A DNA stretch of 64,000 nt from Tanytarsus gracilentus (Eukaryota > Arthropoda > Insecta > Diptera > Chironomidae), in the NCBI GenBank assembly GCA_038502055.1, contig JAXRKN010000029.1, forward strand, positions 82,001 through 146,000, read 5' to 3'. The notes below the pieces were generated by a model. That model saw nothing but the letters and a program-made list of their open reading frames with translations, ran no database searches and was not told the origin of the DNA. This document shows, in pieces, positions 1-13,925 of the stretch (its first letter is position 1; each line of letters begins with the position of its first letter). The translations under genes were made by a program, and so were the position numbers.

Positions 1-1559
1 TAGAATTTCATCCCCAAAAATTTTTCCAATTAGAAAACAACCCTGACATAAAATTTTTCATTCATCGTCTTTGTTCGATCCCTTTTTGCTAATTACACCC
101 ATCGCCACTGTTGCTGATCGCATCGATAACATAACAGTAGCAAAAAAAATGTGACATGAATAAACCAAAGAAGAAAAAAGATGTCAATGAGGGAAAAACT
201 AATTTTCCATTCATCGACAATTTTTTTCCTTCTCCACTCAAACTCGACCTCCCTCGAGGCGAATGCTTGCAACAATTGTGTGCGACAAAAAATTTCTTAT
301 GAATGCGATTATTTCCTTTATGAATTTTATGATGATGTATTTAGTGTTTTTTCGGAGGGGTGAGAAGAATTTTTTTGGATTAATTTCTTTCTTTTATGTG
401 ATAAGAAAAATTCGAGGGAGGAAAAAAACGATAAAAGAAAATAAATGAGTAAACTGTGAATGAAAGCTAATTATTAGGCAGTGGACACGAGAGTAATTTG
501 ATGAATTTGGGATTACTTAAGGTTTTTGTCCATTTTCCTCCGCTTAACTATAAATATATTTTTCGTGCATTTTAAGAAAATAATTTTAAAAATTCTCCCA
601 ATGTTTACAAATCATTTTTTTTCACATCCACTTGCTTCTTTTTTCATCATATTTAATAAAAATATCTTGCATGGAACTAAACATGGCTTGACACTCACAA
701 ACTTCTATAAAATTTCATTATGTCATCATTTTTATAAAATTCAACAACAAAATCGCTTGATTTTTTTTTTCTTGAGATTTTTCCACGTTTTTAAAATAAT
801 CAGTATGTTGGAAATTTGACCCCGACTTGATCCTCGCTTTTAATTTTTCCATTTTCACGCTTAATGACACGCGAAAGCGAGAAAAATGAAAATGTGATTA
901 ATGAAATAATTAAAAAGCGTAGAATCAAAATATTTTTTTCGGTATGATTCTCATTATCTATCACGACTGTCCGTGGATGTTAACAGCGAACATTAATGGC
1001 TCAATAACATGTGTCACATGTATTCCTCGCTTGCCCGTGTAGAAAAATATCATGATGATGAGATTTTTACGTATTTAGGGAAGAGCGGAGAATTTTTGGG
1101 ATTATAATGATGATGGAAATTAAAATCAAATTCACATGCGTGATGCAGAGCGGGTGACGAAAAAAGAAAATCTAGATGTAGCGAATTTTTAATACTTTAA
1201 AAGGTTAACATGATTTTTATGAGTTTTTCTCACAATTAGGTTAAGATAGAATTATGAGGAACTTTTTCAAAAAAATTATCTTTCTTACAAAAATAAATCT
1301 CAAGATAACAATTAAATTTTTTTTTTAATTTAGAACGACATCAAAATTAGCTAGCACACAAAACCACAAGACGCAGGCGAGTCAAAAAATACTTTTTAAA
1401 AAATAAAATATTTTCTGACACATTAAATTATGACACATTAAATTGTTTTTGTTTCTCTCAGATATGATGCAAAGAAAGAAAGAAATCGTGAAAATTTAAT
1501 AAAGTGGAAATTTTTTGTTGACTTTCAAGTTGAAAATAAAAAATTTTGAGATAAGCTGT

Positions 1560-1682
1560 CAGAGATGGGCGATTACAAATTAATAAAATAATTTGACTTT
1601 CAGAGATGGATAATTAATTACATTTTCATACAATTTCCCAAAATTAAGTTTTCTGTAATATTTTTGTAATTTTCCATCTCTG
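1560..1682. mobile_element. MITE, CAGAGATGG family, degenerate copy
   Basis: The copy starts with CAGAGATGGGCGATTACA and ends with the inverted counterpart TGTAATTTTCCATCTCTG. A second left end (CAGAGATGGATAATTA) sits inside at 1601 and an extra right end (GTAATTTCTCATCTCTG) at about 1785-1801, so this looks like nested or tandem insertions of the same family. No clear 8-bp target duplication survives. The family is described under the copy at 4486. Confidence 0.6.
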
Positions 1683-2617
1683 ATTGTCGTTTTAAAATAT
1701 AAAATGATTTTTAGAAGTTTATTCCACCTTATCCTATTTATAATTTAATTAATTTCTTAATTATAATTTTATCAAAATTTCAATGTAATTTCTCATCTCT
1801 GCAAACAAATTTTATCTCAAGATATTATCAAAAACTGTCAGCAAAATTTTTTTATGATAAATCGCCTCCGAATTTTCTTCATTGTTAAATGTCACTTTTC
1901 CTAAATGTTTTTTTCCCATTTTCATCCGATAGACGTCATATGAGCGATGACTATGGAGGCATACAGAAATAGAACAAAAAAAATAATCGAGTGAATTTTT
2001 TTTTATTTTTATATGAGACACAAAAAAACTTTATGATCTGATGACGAAAATATGGTTTTGGAGTTGTTGAAACAATCTTTGCAATCGTGACTACGTCATT
2101 TACAAATCCATGACTAACTCCATCTGTTTAAAGATTTTCATTCAACTTCCGATTGACTCATTCAACAGAGTTTTTGTTGTTTTAACGAATTGCGCGTGTG
2201 GAAGGAAGAAAAAGTGTTTTTAATTGTGGCACGTTTTGACCTCTTGTCTCCCGTGTCGGTTCAAATAAAAATGTTTTTTTTTTCATTGACGATAATGAAA
2301 GTGATAATGCATAAATTTGCTTTGTTGTTTTTTTAGAAATTGAACATGGTTCAAAATATATAAACTTCTATACAACAATTGATGACCTCGATACAAAGAA
2401 ATTATTCAATCTCAATTAAATTCTTACAATTCAATCAAACAACAGCGAATAAAACAAGTAAGACAAAACCCACACGTGGGTGTTCCAGGCGCAACCCACC
2501 AAAGTTGAGGATTTGTTCCAAATGACTTAAAATGAGAAAGTTTTAAGGAAACTTTTGAAGACTTAGTGGGGAAATTTCTTTTCAAAAAACATATTCTTAA
2601 TTTTTATTCTTCTAAAG

Positions 2618-2860
2618 ACTTCCCTAAAACTTCCCTAAATGACTGCCACGACACTTCCCAATAAACTTCCCTGACACTTCTCCAAAAACGTCCTTAACAC
2701 TTCCCCAAAAACTTCCCGACACTTCCCCAAAAACTTCCCCAACACTTCCCTAAAAACGTCCCCAACACTTCCCTAAAAACTTCCCCAAATGACTTCCCCG
2801 ACACTTCCCCATAAACTTTCCCAAAAATTTCTCCAAATGACCTCCCCGAAACTTACCCAA
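2618..2860. repeat. Minisatellite of CTTCCC-type units
   Basis: The stretch is an irregular tandem array of units of about 15-25 bases built on ACTTCCCCAAAAACTTCCC and ACTTCCC-ACAC variants, followed by a pyrimidine-rich CTCTCT tract to about 2935. It has no coding capacity. Confidence 0.8.
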
Positions 2861-3085
2861 TGACTCTCTCTCTCTCCTTTCTTACTCTCTCGCTCTTTAT
2901 TCTTATTCTCACGCTCTCACAAATACTCTCTCACACATTTTCTCTGTTTGAAAACTTAATTTAATTAATGTGACTTCTCCGGAAGGCAAAACTAATTTGT
3001 GATGCGTTATCCTCGACATAGCAGTAATCTAATAGCGAAAACCCGAAGTCTCTAGGTAGTCTGGGAGAGGCTGTGTGACTCGTAG

Positions 3086-3120
3086 GGATGGACGGATGGA
3101 TGGACGGACGGATGGACGGA
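3086..3120. repeat. GGAC/GGAT microsatellite
   Basis: Short interspersed GGAC and GGAT tetramers form a simple repeat. It creates an artificial open frame rich in Pro-Ser-Ile on the minus strand, which is not a gene. Confidence 0.85.
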
Positions 3121-4485
3121 ATATCGAGCATATAAGCGTTCCCCACTTTGTGGTTTACGCTAAAAATCATCAGGATTGAGGTTGTGAGAAAGTCTTGAAA
3201 GCATCAAACAATACGCGCGCAGGGAGAAACTGTGTAATCAAACAAACACTTCTCAGTGCGTTCAATCTCAATTAAGGTGAAAAACTAATTGTAAACAGAA
3301 AAAAATTTGAAATAAAAAATTGAGAAAATTTTCATCTTTAATTGTTTTCTAATGATCTTTTGAAGTTGGAGAAGATGCAAGGAGAGGTTAACTGAAATAT
3401 TTTATAAAATTTGCAAATGACTCAAATTTTTCCACTTAATAATTGAAAATTAAATCTTGGAAAAAAACTACAGAAGCACTTATAAAAATGCTTTTTACTC
3501 TAAGCAACAACAGAAAATGACACAAAGCAGATGTTCCGTGTGTGTTGTGAATGTTTCCAGCGTCTATCCAGATGCGTGGTGATGAGTTAAATGTGAAGTT
3601 CGGTAAATACGAGGATTGTAATCTTTTTCTTACTATTTTTATGAAGTCTTTTTGAAGTGGATTTTTTTTCTCCCCGATAGTTAATAAAAGAAATTTCCGC
3701 CTTTTGTTATTGTTTTAATGCGGAGGAGATTGTAAATCATGAAGCGAAGTGCTTCCAGAAAATGAGAAAAAAATACAATGTAAGTTTTCTCGAATATTTT
3801 TATGACCTTGACTTTTTTTGAGCGAGATTTCGCTTCGTTTTTGCTGTCTTTGATGACATCTGGTTTCAATTGTTTCAGAAAAGTTATTTTGTGTGAGTCA
3901 TTCGAGACTTTTTAGAGTTTTGTGGAGTTTTGAATTTCAATTTAAATTTCACCCAGAAAATTTCTCAACATAAGACTGATAGTTTTCAATTTTCTATTCA
4001 ATCTTCCACACATTCATCACATATTCACGACTCGAACAACATAAATAGTCGAGTATAATGGCAAGTCGTTCATGACAAAAGAGGACATTACATATTATGC
4101 AAACATAATCTCCAACAATCTCAATGGGAAGTGTAACAATAACAGCATTCAATTCACTGCCGCTATTAAGCGGATATAAAAAGGATATTGAAGGGAAAAT
4201 TGTGTTGTCAACAGCGAGACCTCATTGACATGCTGATGATTACACTTCTTTTCATAAAAAAGTAAGAGGAGATGAAAACATGTTATTGCTTGCTTTATGG
4301 AAAGAAAATAATCCAAAAGGATGTTGAACAGTTTTGTCAGAAAATTTAAAAACTTTTTCATTCTCGAAAATTTCTCACCATTCATTATTTTCATCTTTCC
4401 TCATTTTCATTCATTTCCTCTCCACATAATTCACGCTTCCTCGATTTTCTACGATAATCCAAAAATAATAATTTTCAATCCCAAC

Positions 4486-4588
4486 CAGAGATGGGTAATT
4501 ACATTGTAATCGAATAAAAATTACATCACAAAAAATTTCATGCAATTAATTAAATTTTCTGTATTTTTTATGTAATTGTCCATCTCCG
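4486..4588. mobile_element. MITE, CAGAGATGG family (103 bp)
   Basis: The best preserved small copy of the family. Its left end is CAGAGATGGGTAATTACA and its right end is the inverted form TGTAATTGTCCATCTCCG. It is flanked by ATCCCAAC on the left and ATTCCAAC on the right, an 8-bp target duplication matching at 7 of 8 bases. Short length, no coding capacity, CAGAG termini and 8-bp duplication fit a hAT-derived MITE. Other copies in the window are at about 1560, 17478, 18154 and 19779. Confidence 0.75.
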
Positions 4589-7127
4589 ATTCCAACACGA
4601 CATTGTAAATATATGCACAAGTGCACAAACAGTAGCCCGATCGGATTTTATTAAGTACACACATGCATGCTTGCCCCTGGAGCAATTTTCCGCCCATTTA
4701 CTCGGACCGTTTACAAAATTGAGAAAGCCGGTGCAAGTACAGCAATTATCCCCGGGAATATAATGCCAACATTTACCTTACCAAATGAACCATTGGTCAT
4801 TAAAATGTCATCGAGTCGTTAACATGTGTAAACTCATTAATAAAATTGATGTTGAGTTGAGCATGTGGGAATGACTGGATTAACAACTAGAAAAGGAAAA
4901 CTCAAATTTAATTTTTAAAAATTGAATTTAATTAAAATTTTTCATCTACATTCTTTAAGAAAATTTTGTTATCCATCATTTTGACAACACAAAAGAGAAA
5001 AACTAATAGTTTGGCATGAAAATAGGAAAGCAATTTCCATTACACACATAATAATTCAGACTCCGGCTTTCAACAATTTCCTTTCAATTCTTCAACAAAA
5101 GGAAACTGCAATAAACTGTTGGACATTGTTATCGGAATTTATCGTTTGTTAATGGAAATTGGAAAAGTTGAAAAACTAAAGATGGAAAATTTTCATAAAC
5201 TCCGAGAAATATTTTCTATCTCCATAAACATCAACAAATCTCTTCATCTTTTTCCCCCATCACATCATCATCATGCCAGATATACATCAATGTGCATCAA
5301 CCTGCACCATATACACACACTTTATATTCATGTCACTTCTCTTCTCTTTTGAGTGGGAAACACTTTGAAATAACAACAAATGATGATTGTTTATATGCAG
5401 CGCAGCGCTCAGAGAATGAAAATTGCTTCTAAATTTAAACTTTTTTCTTCTCCATAAAAGAGAGAAAAACATGAAAATTAATAACTGAAGTAAAGTGAAA
5501 AAGCGAGAAGATATTTTTTTTGTATTATTTATGTTTATGTGAATTAATAAAAAAGGAGAATTGAAAAAAGCGTGAATTGAGATGATGACAGGTGGAGTAA
5601 ACTTTTTATATTCTCAATCTTAAATTTAATTTTCATGAAGAGATTTTTTTAAGTTTTCATCAAAAAATCAGAAAATTTAATTTAATGAAGAGATTTTCAT
5701 CAAATTTTAAATTTCATTTCTAAAAATTTCCAAAAACTTTTTATTGTCATTAAAATGACATCGCATCACGACGACAAGTGCTTTTGACGGCTCACTCATG
5801 TACACATCAATGAATCACATTATTACGCATTCTGTTACGTTTTCTTTCTTTTCAAAATTTAAAGTCAGATTTCAATGTAAAATTTTCTTAACAGCACTTC
5901 AACTTTGAATTTATGACTCCAAAGCCTCTGTAATTGTTTCCATTTTCACTCTTTAAATACTTTTGCTGTGATGTTAAGTGTATCTCGTGAAATGATGATA
6001 CACAAACACAATATGTGCACTCATCAGATGCTCAAACGGAAGTCGGTTGTTTTGCTGTGATGATTTTATTCTTTCATTATTAAATTTAAGAAGAGAAAAT
6101 TTATAAAAATAAGCAAAAGTTTAAAATTATTTTATGAATTTTAATTTAAAAACTACTAGTAAATAAAAATAAAATACTAAAATTGAAAAAATTTACAATT
6201 TATAACAAAATTCAACTAATTTAACCGTCAAATGAATTTAAAATTTTTTTATTAAAAAAAGTAATAAAATTAAGATAATCTTTTAATAAAAAATAATTTA
6301 CTCTAAAATTAAGATTAAATATTTTTTGAATAATCTCATTTTAATCTTCATTAATCGCATCCACTATTAATTACCCGTCTCACTCTCACAATTCACCTTA
6401 CCACGTGTTTCTCTGACAATGAATTAGAAAATTATCAACTTTGCCTCATTTTCTTCAAAAATATACGAGGGGTGAAAGAAAATGAACATCACGGAGTGAA
6501 ACACATGTTTTTGTGAGATAAATTGAAGTGATTTTTTTGACAATTTCCTCGCGCGCCCGTCTAATTTTAACATGAAACATGAACATTTTAAAGTTGACTG
6601 ACGATTGTGTAAAGTGGATGCGCGTGAGAGGTGATTGTTCGTGCTGGTAATAATAGACATAAATAACATTTTTTTGACAATAAAAATTGGAAAATGCATG
6701 CAGGAAGATTTTGAGAGAGAGAAAATTTATGGAGATCGTAAAATTTTGTGGAGTTTTTAGGAATTTTTAGAATGCAATAAAAAATAATAGATTGTATATT
6801 TTCATGCACCTTGCAATGTCTGTGGATACGGAAAAATTTGAGAATCTTGATAAGTTTTTGTTGGCTTAAAAAAATATTTTTTATTGAAAAAATTCTGATT
6901 ATTTAATTTAATTTTTTGTGATTTTTTCTCAAGTGTGATTCATATCAAAGATTCAATGCAGCACGTGCGGCATTACAAGTGTCTAATTAATTTTATGCTT
7001 TTCATTTCACTTTTTGTCTTCTCTCGCAAAAAAATTTCATTCAAAAGCGCAAAAATGAAAAGTGAGAGGAAAATCATTGTGTGATGACGTAACGAGTTAG
7101 TAAATTTTAAGGAATTCAGAAAAAAAA

Positions 7128-7345
7128 TAAAATTGATTAAAAAAAATCCTTAAAAAAAATTATATTTAAATAAAATTGATTTGAAAATATCCGTTAAAAA
7201 ACTTAGAAAAAAAAATTAAATTTAAATAAAATTTATTTGAAAAAGTCCGTTAAAAAATTATAAAAATGAAATAAAATTGATTTGAAAAATATCCGTTAAA
7301 AAATTTAGAAAAAAAATTGAATTTAAATAAAATCCATTTAAAAAA
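7128..7345. repeat. AT-rich tandem repeat, unit about 60 bp
   Basis: Three to four diverged copies of a unit containing AAATAAAATTGATTTGAAAA followed by TATCCGTTAAAAAA. Unit boundaries drift because of A/T slippage. No function is evident. Confidence 0.7.
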
Positions 7346-8095
7346 ATAAATAATTCTTTCTGAAAAAGGCGTGGCTTATTTTAATAGAAGAACATTTATT
7401 TTTCAACTCAAAACAAAAGATGAAAAACAAAATAACTTTTCTTTCTATTGTTTTTCAAAAAAAAATCATCAGAAAAATTTTTCTTCCTCACTACCACAAC
7501 TTCAAACTTCTCCAACATCACCACACACACGAAAATGACAAAAAAAAAGACAAAAGCAACAAAAACACTTTTTTTCTTCCTTTTCTTTCATTTCCCAAAT
7601 ATTTAACATAGAGTGAGAGAGAGAAAAAATGCTATGCTCGGCACGTAATGCGCAATCACCAACTGCACAACATTTACTGCCGCCCACGAAGCGATCACAA
7701 TATAAAAATGTGCTCCAACACACTCGCACAAGTTCGTTTGCGACAAAACAATTCTATTGTCTCTGCATTCACTTGGAAACACCTTCTTTTTTGCTTCGTT
7801 GGTCAAAAACAATGCTATCATGATCTCTATTGTCATTCGCCGTAGACTCGGATATTATTTTTAATATTTTTGTTTTCGACCGAATTGTAAAGTAGCATAA
7901 ATTTTAAAGCTTTTCAGTGTTTTCATCCTTTCTCGAGCTCTTTAACCTTTTTCTGTGTCTCTCATTAGCATTTTTTCTTCTACATCATCGTCGTTCACTT
8001 TTAACCCAAATTTATTCACAAAAAAAGGGTTGAAGGATGAAGAATTTTTTGGCCACAACAAAAATCAATATTTTTAAGGTAGGACGTGAACTCAC

Positions 8096-8907
8096 CGATT
8101 TTTCTGATTGCTGCCTCAATAAGTGATCGCGAGCCATTTGAAGCTGATTGATCATTTCACTGTATAAATAATATTTTTCGCGCTCCGGAAAGTTTTCAGG
8201 TATCTCAGACAACTTTAGTGAATCGAGATCGCTGCGGAAAAAAATTAAAGTTTTAAAATATAATAATTTTTAACTTAAACAAACCCTGAAACAAACCTTT
8301 TTCCATCTTCCTCTTCTCCACCGCCATCCAATAACCTTTTTCGACTATCCTTAATTGTGCTTCCTCTCATTTTATTTGTCAGTACTTTCAACACATCATT
8401 CATTGTCTTCTTCGACGACACCATCAGCTCTTTTTTCAGCTCCATCTCATTATTATTATTGTTGTTGTTGTACTCATCATTGTCGCTTCCATTCTGTTCA
8501 CGTTTTATTTCGCCCTGTCGAAGTGCAAAATTCATGACGCTCTCGTGATTATCAAAGTTTTCACTTTTTCGTCTCTTCGATAGTAAATTCTGAAGCGAAT
8601 GTGACTGTTCGTTCATGTGAAATTGATTTGGGTCGCTGCGTCGCTTCGACTTTAGCCGTTCGCCATTGATTTGATGATTTAGATAATTTAAGGACTCGCC
8701 GCTATCCGCCATGATATGATGATGATGATGATTGTGGTTTGTGTGTGGCGATGTTCGACTTTCACTTTCGGATTTTATGGTGGTGAGGTCGAGGTAGGCA
8801 TGTGAGGGGGAGTTGGTGTGATGAAGTGAGAGATCGGTTCCATTTGATGCTGTTGCTCCACCACCATCAAGCTTCGTTGGCGGTGATTTACGTTTCGATG
8901 ACATAAT
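8096..8907 (-). CDS. SoxD-type transcription factor, N-terminal exons (partial)
   Basis: Two exons join as 8904(ATG)..8297 and 8231..8096, giving the first 248 residues; the gene continues left beyond the window. The first exon opens at an acceptor (CTTTCAG) 3 bases before the ATG at 8904, so a 5' UTR exon must lie to the right. Both introns are GT-AG and the frame is kept (phase 2). The protein is low-complexity and charged, with a His run near residue 58, an Asn run near 150 and several KRR/KRK patches. Two segments resemble Sox5/Sox6: MNDVLKVLTNKM, like the conserved DVVDTLKQKK region, and SEMINQLQMARDHLLRQQSE, like the start of the SoxD leucine-zipper coiled coil. SoxD proteins are DNA-bending HMG-box regulators; the HMG box is not in view, so the family call is an inference. 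It could be another nuclear coiled-coil protein. Confidence 0.62.
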
Positions 8908-11759
8908 CTGAAAGAAATGGAAAAAAATAGATTTAAATACTGAGAAATTGTGGAAAATTTTCCACCTGCTTAGATGTAAAAGTTGAACTTGTAAATCCAA
9001 CACGGAATGCACCCATAATTCAATCTCTCTAGTGAGTAAAACTATTTTAGAAATTATCACAAAAGATGTTGGAATTTTATTGTCATCTCCATTAAAAATT
9101 TTTGTTTGTGTAAGTGAATAAAAATTAATCACAGTTTTATTTTCTTTCTTGTTTAAAAAAGGAAGAAAAATATTTTCACCTCTTCAATTTTTTCATTCTT
9201 TTTTCAGTCAAGTCATAAAAGAGTTTTAATTTAAAATATTTTTCAGAAATTTCAAAACTTTTTTTACGGCAATGAATTTAATAATAAAAAAGAAGATTTT
9301 CCACTTTATAATCTTTTATTTTTATAACAAAAAAAGCGATCTTCATCGTGTGAGAGATGGTTCTTAATTGCCGAACATAAATTAAGGTTAAATTATGATG
9401 TGGTGTTGCCGTTATGACAATTTTGAGTTGATATGTTTATGAGGTGGAGTGAGAGAAAGTTTAATTTTGTTATAGAAATTTTTTAAGGTTAGTAAAAAAC
9501 TTTCAAATGTTTTTAAAATCCTTCATCAATCATTAACTCATCCTTTTTTGAGAGCATCTCATGTTTCAAAAAATAAACGACCAGCAAAACTCAAGAAATT
9601 ATATTTTAAAATTTCTTCTTTCCTTTTCTCATAAAACAACAAAAGAAATTTTTTTGTTTCAGTAAATTGAGAACAACAGAAACTGGAGCAAGATACGAAA
9701 AAAGTCAGCACATGTCATCCGGTGATAAAAATTGATCTTTGTTTTTCATCTTTTTTAGAAAAAAGTCTTTTGTAGTTTTTTCTCAATTGACGCAAATTTC
9801 CATATCGACGGTAATAAAATTCGGGGAGAACTTCCAGTCACACACGCAACATCAAACAAGATCAGCAATTTTTTTTAAACAACTCTGAGAATTTATTTAC
9901 ATTAAGTGCGTCTGATTTTTTTCTCGTATTGTTCTCGGGTTTTATTAAAATATTTTTAATTCCAGGAAGGGAAAAAAATAATTTAAATAATTTTTATTTT
10001 ATTAAAAATATTTAAAAATTAAATTTATAAAATATTTTTTAACAATTTCAATTTTCTTTTGTTTTACTTTTGTTGGAATCTTTGTTCTTGATCACTCATT
10101 CACTCATGATCTGGAGCATCTGGTTTTTGTTTTAGAGTCACTTCAGTCTCTTTTGTTATTCTTTCTTATTTTTTTTTGTCTATTTTTCATTTATAACTTT
10201 CTTGATGTGCATTAAGTGGATTTTTATTGTTATTTATAACTGATATTATTATTTAATTTTGAATTAGATGTGATATTATGTTGTAAAATTTTTTAAAATA
10301 ATTTTTGTTAATTTTTTTTAAATAATTTTTTTATGTTGTAATTTGTTTAAATTTTTATAAATCATTTTTAATTTGTTGTAAATTTTTGTAAATTTTTTAA
10401 AACAATTTTTATTTTTTGTAAATTTTTTAAACTCAAAAATTCCAGTTGACCTCCTTTAAAACCATGTTGACTCTTCGTGTCTGTTTTCAATATCCTTTTT
10501 CAAATGTTTTCATTTCTGAGAAACTCTTAACAAAATTTTTCCTCACTCCTCAAAAATCCCTTAATGCACTTTTTCCTGTGAGAAATTGTTACAGCATCTT
10601 TTTTTCATAAAATCTGTATGACAAACGAGAAAAATTTAAATTCTCGATAAACAAAAGACATGTGAAAGATAATGACCAGAAACTTTTTGTGTGCGTCTGC
10701 ATTTTGAGATTTCTTTTTCCTCTCTCACGGTGTCTTGTAATTTGATATCTTTGAGGAGAAGATTTTGCTGAACGATGGAATGGATTTTGTGTCAATTTTC
10801 ATGAAATGCTAAAATTATAAATTTTTTTAAATGCATCAAAGAATATTTTATAATTCTGAAAATTATACAATAAAATAAACAACACAAAAATTGCACATCT
10901 GTATGTGGATTTTTCTCATTCGTGCACACACAGCGGCAGTGCACTAAGTGCCATTAAAGAAAATCTATTATAGTATATCCGTTACAATTTTCATTCTCCT
11001 CAGTCACATTCACTTCATGTAATCATCATTATGAGAGCGAAAAAATCTCTTTTTTCTCACAACACAAAATGCAATTGGTGCTGCTACTAATGAGATGATT
11101 TGATGATGTGAAATGTGACGATCGAAAAGTGTGAAGAAGTAGTGTTCGATGATGGCCAACCGGCAGAGGATGAAAGAATTGAGAAAGGAAGTTGAAGAAA
11201 GTGTGAAAATGACAAAAAATTACAGTTTTTTTTTATCAAAATCCCATAAATACCAAATTTACATCCACTCCATTAAAATCTCATAAAAATAATTCACCCA
11301 GCAAATAAACGAGCATAAAAATCATCATCGGACCACTCACAAAGGAATTCGAGAGCCGACCCAAACGCAAAAACATGAGAAAATTCTTGAAATAATTTAT
11401 TAGCGCTCCATTAGAGATTCAAAACAGCGAAGCTGAGTCTATTATTATGTTGAATTTTCTTTTGAAATCATTTTCTATTCATTTTCGTTTGTCCGGTCCA
11501 CAAACAAAAGCGCAAGCCAAAAAATGCCATTAATTTTTTTTCTACTTCATCACAGAGAAAAACTTCAAAGGCAAAATTTCCACACTGTCAATGCTGTTTG
11601 TTGCCCTTTATGTACTGTCGTCCCACTCGCTATGTTATTTTATTATTTTTTTTGGGTGTACAAAGAACTTTTGTATGTATCAATATGGAAAATTGCAAGA
11701 TTTCTTTGTGTTTGTCTTTTATGTTTGTCATTTAGATTAAATTTGAATAAATAAAAATA

Positions 11760-11945
11760 GAAGATAATTTTTTTATGCATTAATTTAATTAAATAAAAAA
11801 TATAAAATTAATTTAAAAAATAAAATAATTTAAAAAATAAAATTAATTTAAAAATAAAATTAATTTGGAAAATAAAATTAATTTAAAAAATATAAATTAA
11901 TGTAAAAAATAAAATTAATTCATAAAATCTAAAATTTATTTTTAG
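11760..11945. repeat. AT-rich tandem repeat, unit about 20 bp
   Basis: Repeated AAAATAAAATTAATTTAAAA units with small length changes. Only A and T take part apart from a few single substitutions. It is a low-complexity array without coding potential. Confidence 0.75.
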
Positions 11946-13494
11946 TGCTATTTCACTTTAATGATTAAAGTTTAATCTCTTTTCCTTTTCATCAACCACA
12001 TCCACCTTAATTAGCCCATCAAATAATTTTTTCCTTATCCTCTTATCAATTCCCTAATCCATCTCAACTCGCACATAATCTCATGTAATTCCCCCCAAGA
12101 TTGATGACTTTTGCAATTCTCTTTACACTAATTTTATCTCTTACACATGTCTTGCTTTATTAGACTTAAGAAATGATCAGTGAAGTAAAAGAAAATGATG
12201 ACTTGTTACATAAATCTAGTTTGATAAAACTTGTTGAGAAAATATCAAATTAGAGTAAAATTAAAGAGTCCCAAACCACACAAAAAGCGACCACAATTCT
12301 CCGCATTTTCTTACACTCGCGATCTCTTACATCACAATGCGTTTGTCATCGTCGCTCACATGTGATTGCACCATACGTCAGTGATTCATCATCATTTTCT
12401 TCTCGCGAAAAAAAAATTCATTCATTTCTTCTCATTTTATAATTTTAAGAATTCTTCTTTGCGCGGTAATGTGCGCGCGATTTTTATTCTTAGAACTTTT
12501 GCATGCGATTGAGGAAATGCAAGTTGGGAGAAATTGTCATGTTATGAAATGTGTTTGCTGTTTGAGGCGAACCTCGTGAGGTTTCAAATTTCATTAATGA
12601 AGGAGAATGAAAAATTGTCACAATACAAGAAAGTGAGTGAGAGTCGGGTTGAGGTTTTGGTTAAATATAAAAAATTTAGACTAAAAATATAGAAAAATAT
12701 TTTAGGTTATAAAAAATTAATTTTTGATTTTAAAATTAATTTTGAATTTTAAACTTTAAAATTTATCTAATTAAGAACATTTTAAAAATTTAAAAACAAT
12801 GCAGTCGTACAGGTGCACTCAGTTCATTTCACAGTAAGAAGAAAAGCTATCGGCAATTTTTCTTTCTTTCTTTTGAACAATTGCAGAAAAAACCAAACAA
12901 TAACAATTACAACAACGACAGAACAATTGCCCCGCACTCCTGAGCAAACGACCTTAAAACAAGACGAAAGAAGAAAACTCGAATAACGAGCGCGCAAAAG
13001 AAATCTGAAATTCCATTCCGGGAAAAAGAGAGAGACAGTTAAGAGTTGCTTAATTTTTATGTTATAATTTTGTAATTGGGTGATTATTGCAAAAAGGAAA
13101 TGCGCAAAATTTTAATTAGAAAAAGTTGCGTAAGATTTTTACTCCAAAGCATACGCATGAAACAACTTATTGACATGCCTTTGACGGGTTGCATTAGGGT
13201 AACTAGAGCGATAAATTTATGAAAAAATTTTCTATTTTATTAAAATACTAAAAATGTGGAATTTGATAGAAAACTCAAATATTTTTAGTTCAACACTAAT
13301 CTGGTCATCCTAACCAACAACCAACTGCAATCTCTCACTATTCGCATTATTATGTTTCAAATAGAGACAGAAAAAGTAAAATGTGGAAAGTCCACTTTAC
13401 AAAACACTCTGCGCGATGTGAAAAACCTGTAAGATTTCCTCATCGAGATTATGCACTGCTTTTGTTATCGCACACACACACGACAATTTCTGCC

Positions 13495-13496
13495 TG

Positions 13497-13528
<32 letters not shown>

Positions 13529-13531
13529 GCT
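13495..13531. repeat. (CT)n microsatellite
   Basis: An almost pure CT dinucleotide tract of about 30 bases, preceded by a short CA tract near 13470. On the minus strand it reads as GAGAG, the core recognised by GAGA-factor in flies. It could be a regulatory GAGA tract of the neighbouring SoxD-like gene, but a neutral microsatellite is equally possible. Confidence 0.85.
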
Positions 13532-13925
13532 CTTTGCGCATTTCTGCCATGTTTTTACATTTTGTCGTCCGCTCGGACTCGTGTGAAATATATAAAAATG
13601 TAAAGAAGAAAAATGAGAAAAGTTTTTTATTTATTGCCAATGATGAAATTGAAGTTGATTGCTGATAATTTAGAGAACATGAGAGGGGATTGAAAAGAGT
13701 GTGAGGAAGAATTTAGATAAAAGCTTTCGGTGAGAATTTCTTTTTAGAAATTAAACTCATAATTAATTTTTAATTTTTTGTATAAAAATGTAAGTGCACA
13801 AGACTTTTTTTTATCGTTCGTAAGCAATCGACTTTTTAAATGATTTATTATTTGCACCATGAGAGTGTGGCGAGTAGCATCCTCATTAACAACTTTTTCA
13901 ATTAATTCCTAATCGCGTCATCAAT

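Larger units (their letters stand above)
1..8095 (-). other. Non-coding region, probable SoxD intron
   Basis: No convincing exon was found on either strand. The stretch lies immediately downstream of a clean splice donor (8095/8094, minus strand) of the SoxD-like gene, so it is best read as part of the following intron. The exons with the HMG box would lie further left, outside the window. Open frames here are short, AT-driven and without family resemblance. Recognisable contents are MITE copies, a CTTCCC minisatellite, a GGAC/GGAT microsatellite and an AT-rich tandem array, listed separately. Confidence 0.5.

Noticed and set aside
2357..2466. TATATAAAC box with an AC-rich leader and a GTAAG donor, looking like a plus-strand promoter and 5' UTR exon
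   Set aside because: No downstream coding exon could be joined on the plus strand, so the signal alone is not enough.
8355..8548. Two plus-strand frames rich in Ser, Cys and Leu
   Set aside because: They are antisense shadows of the SoxD-like exon, produced by its Asn and Ser codon runs.
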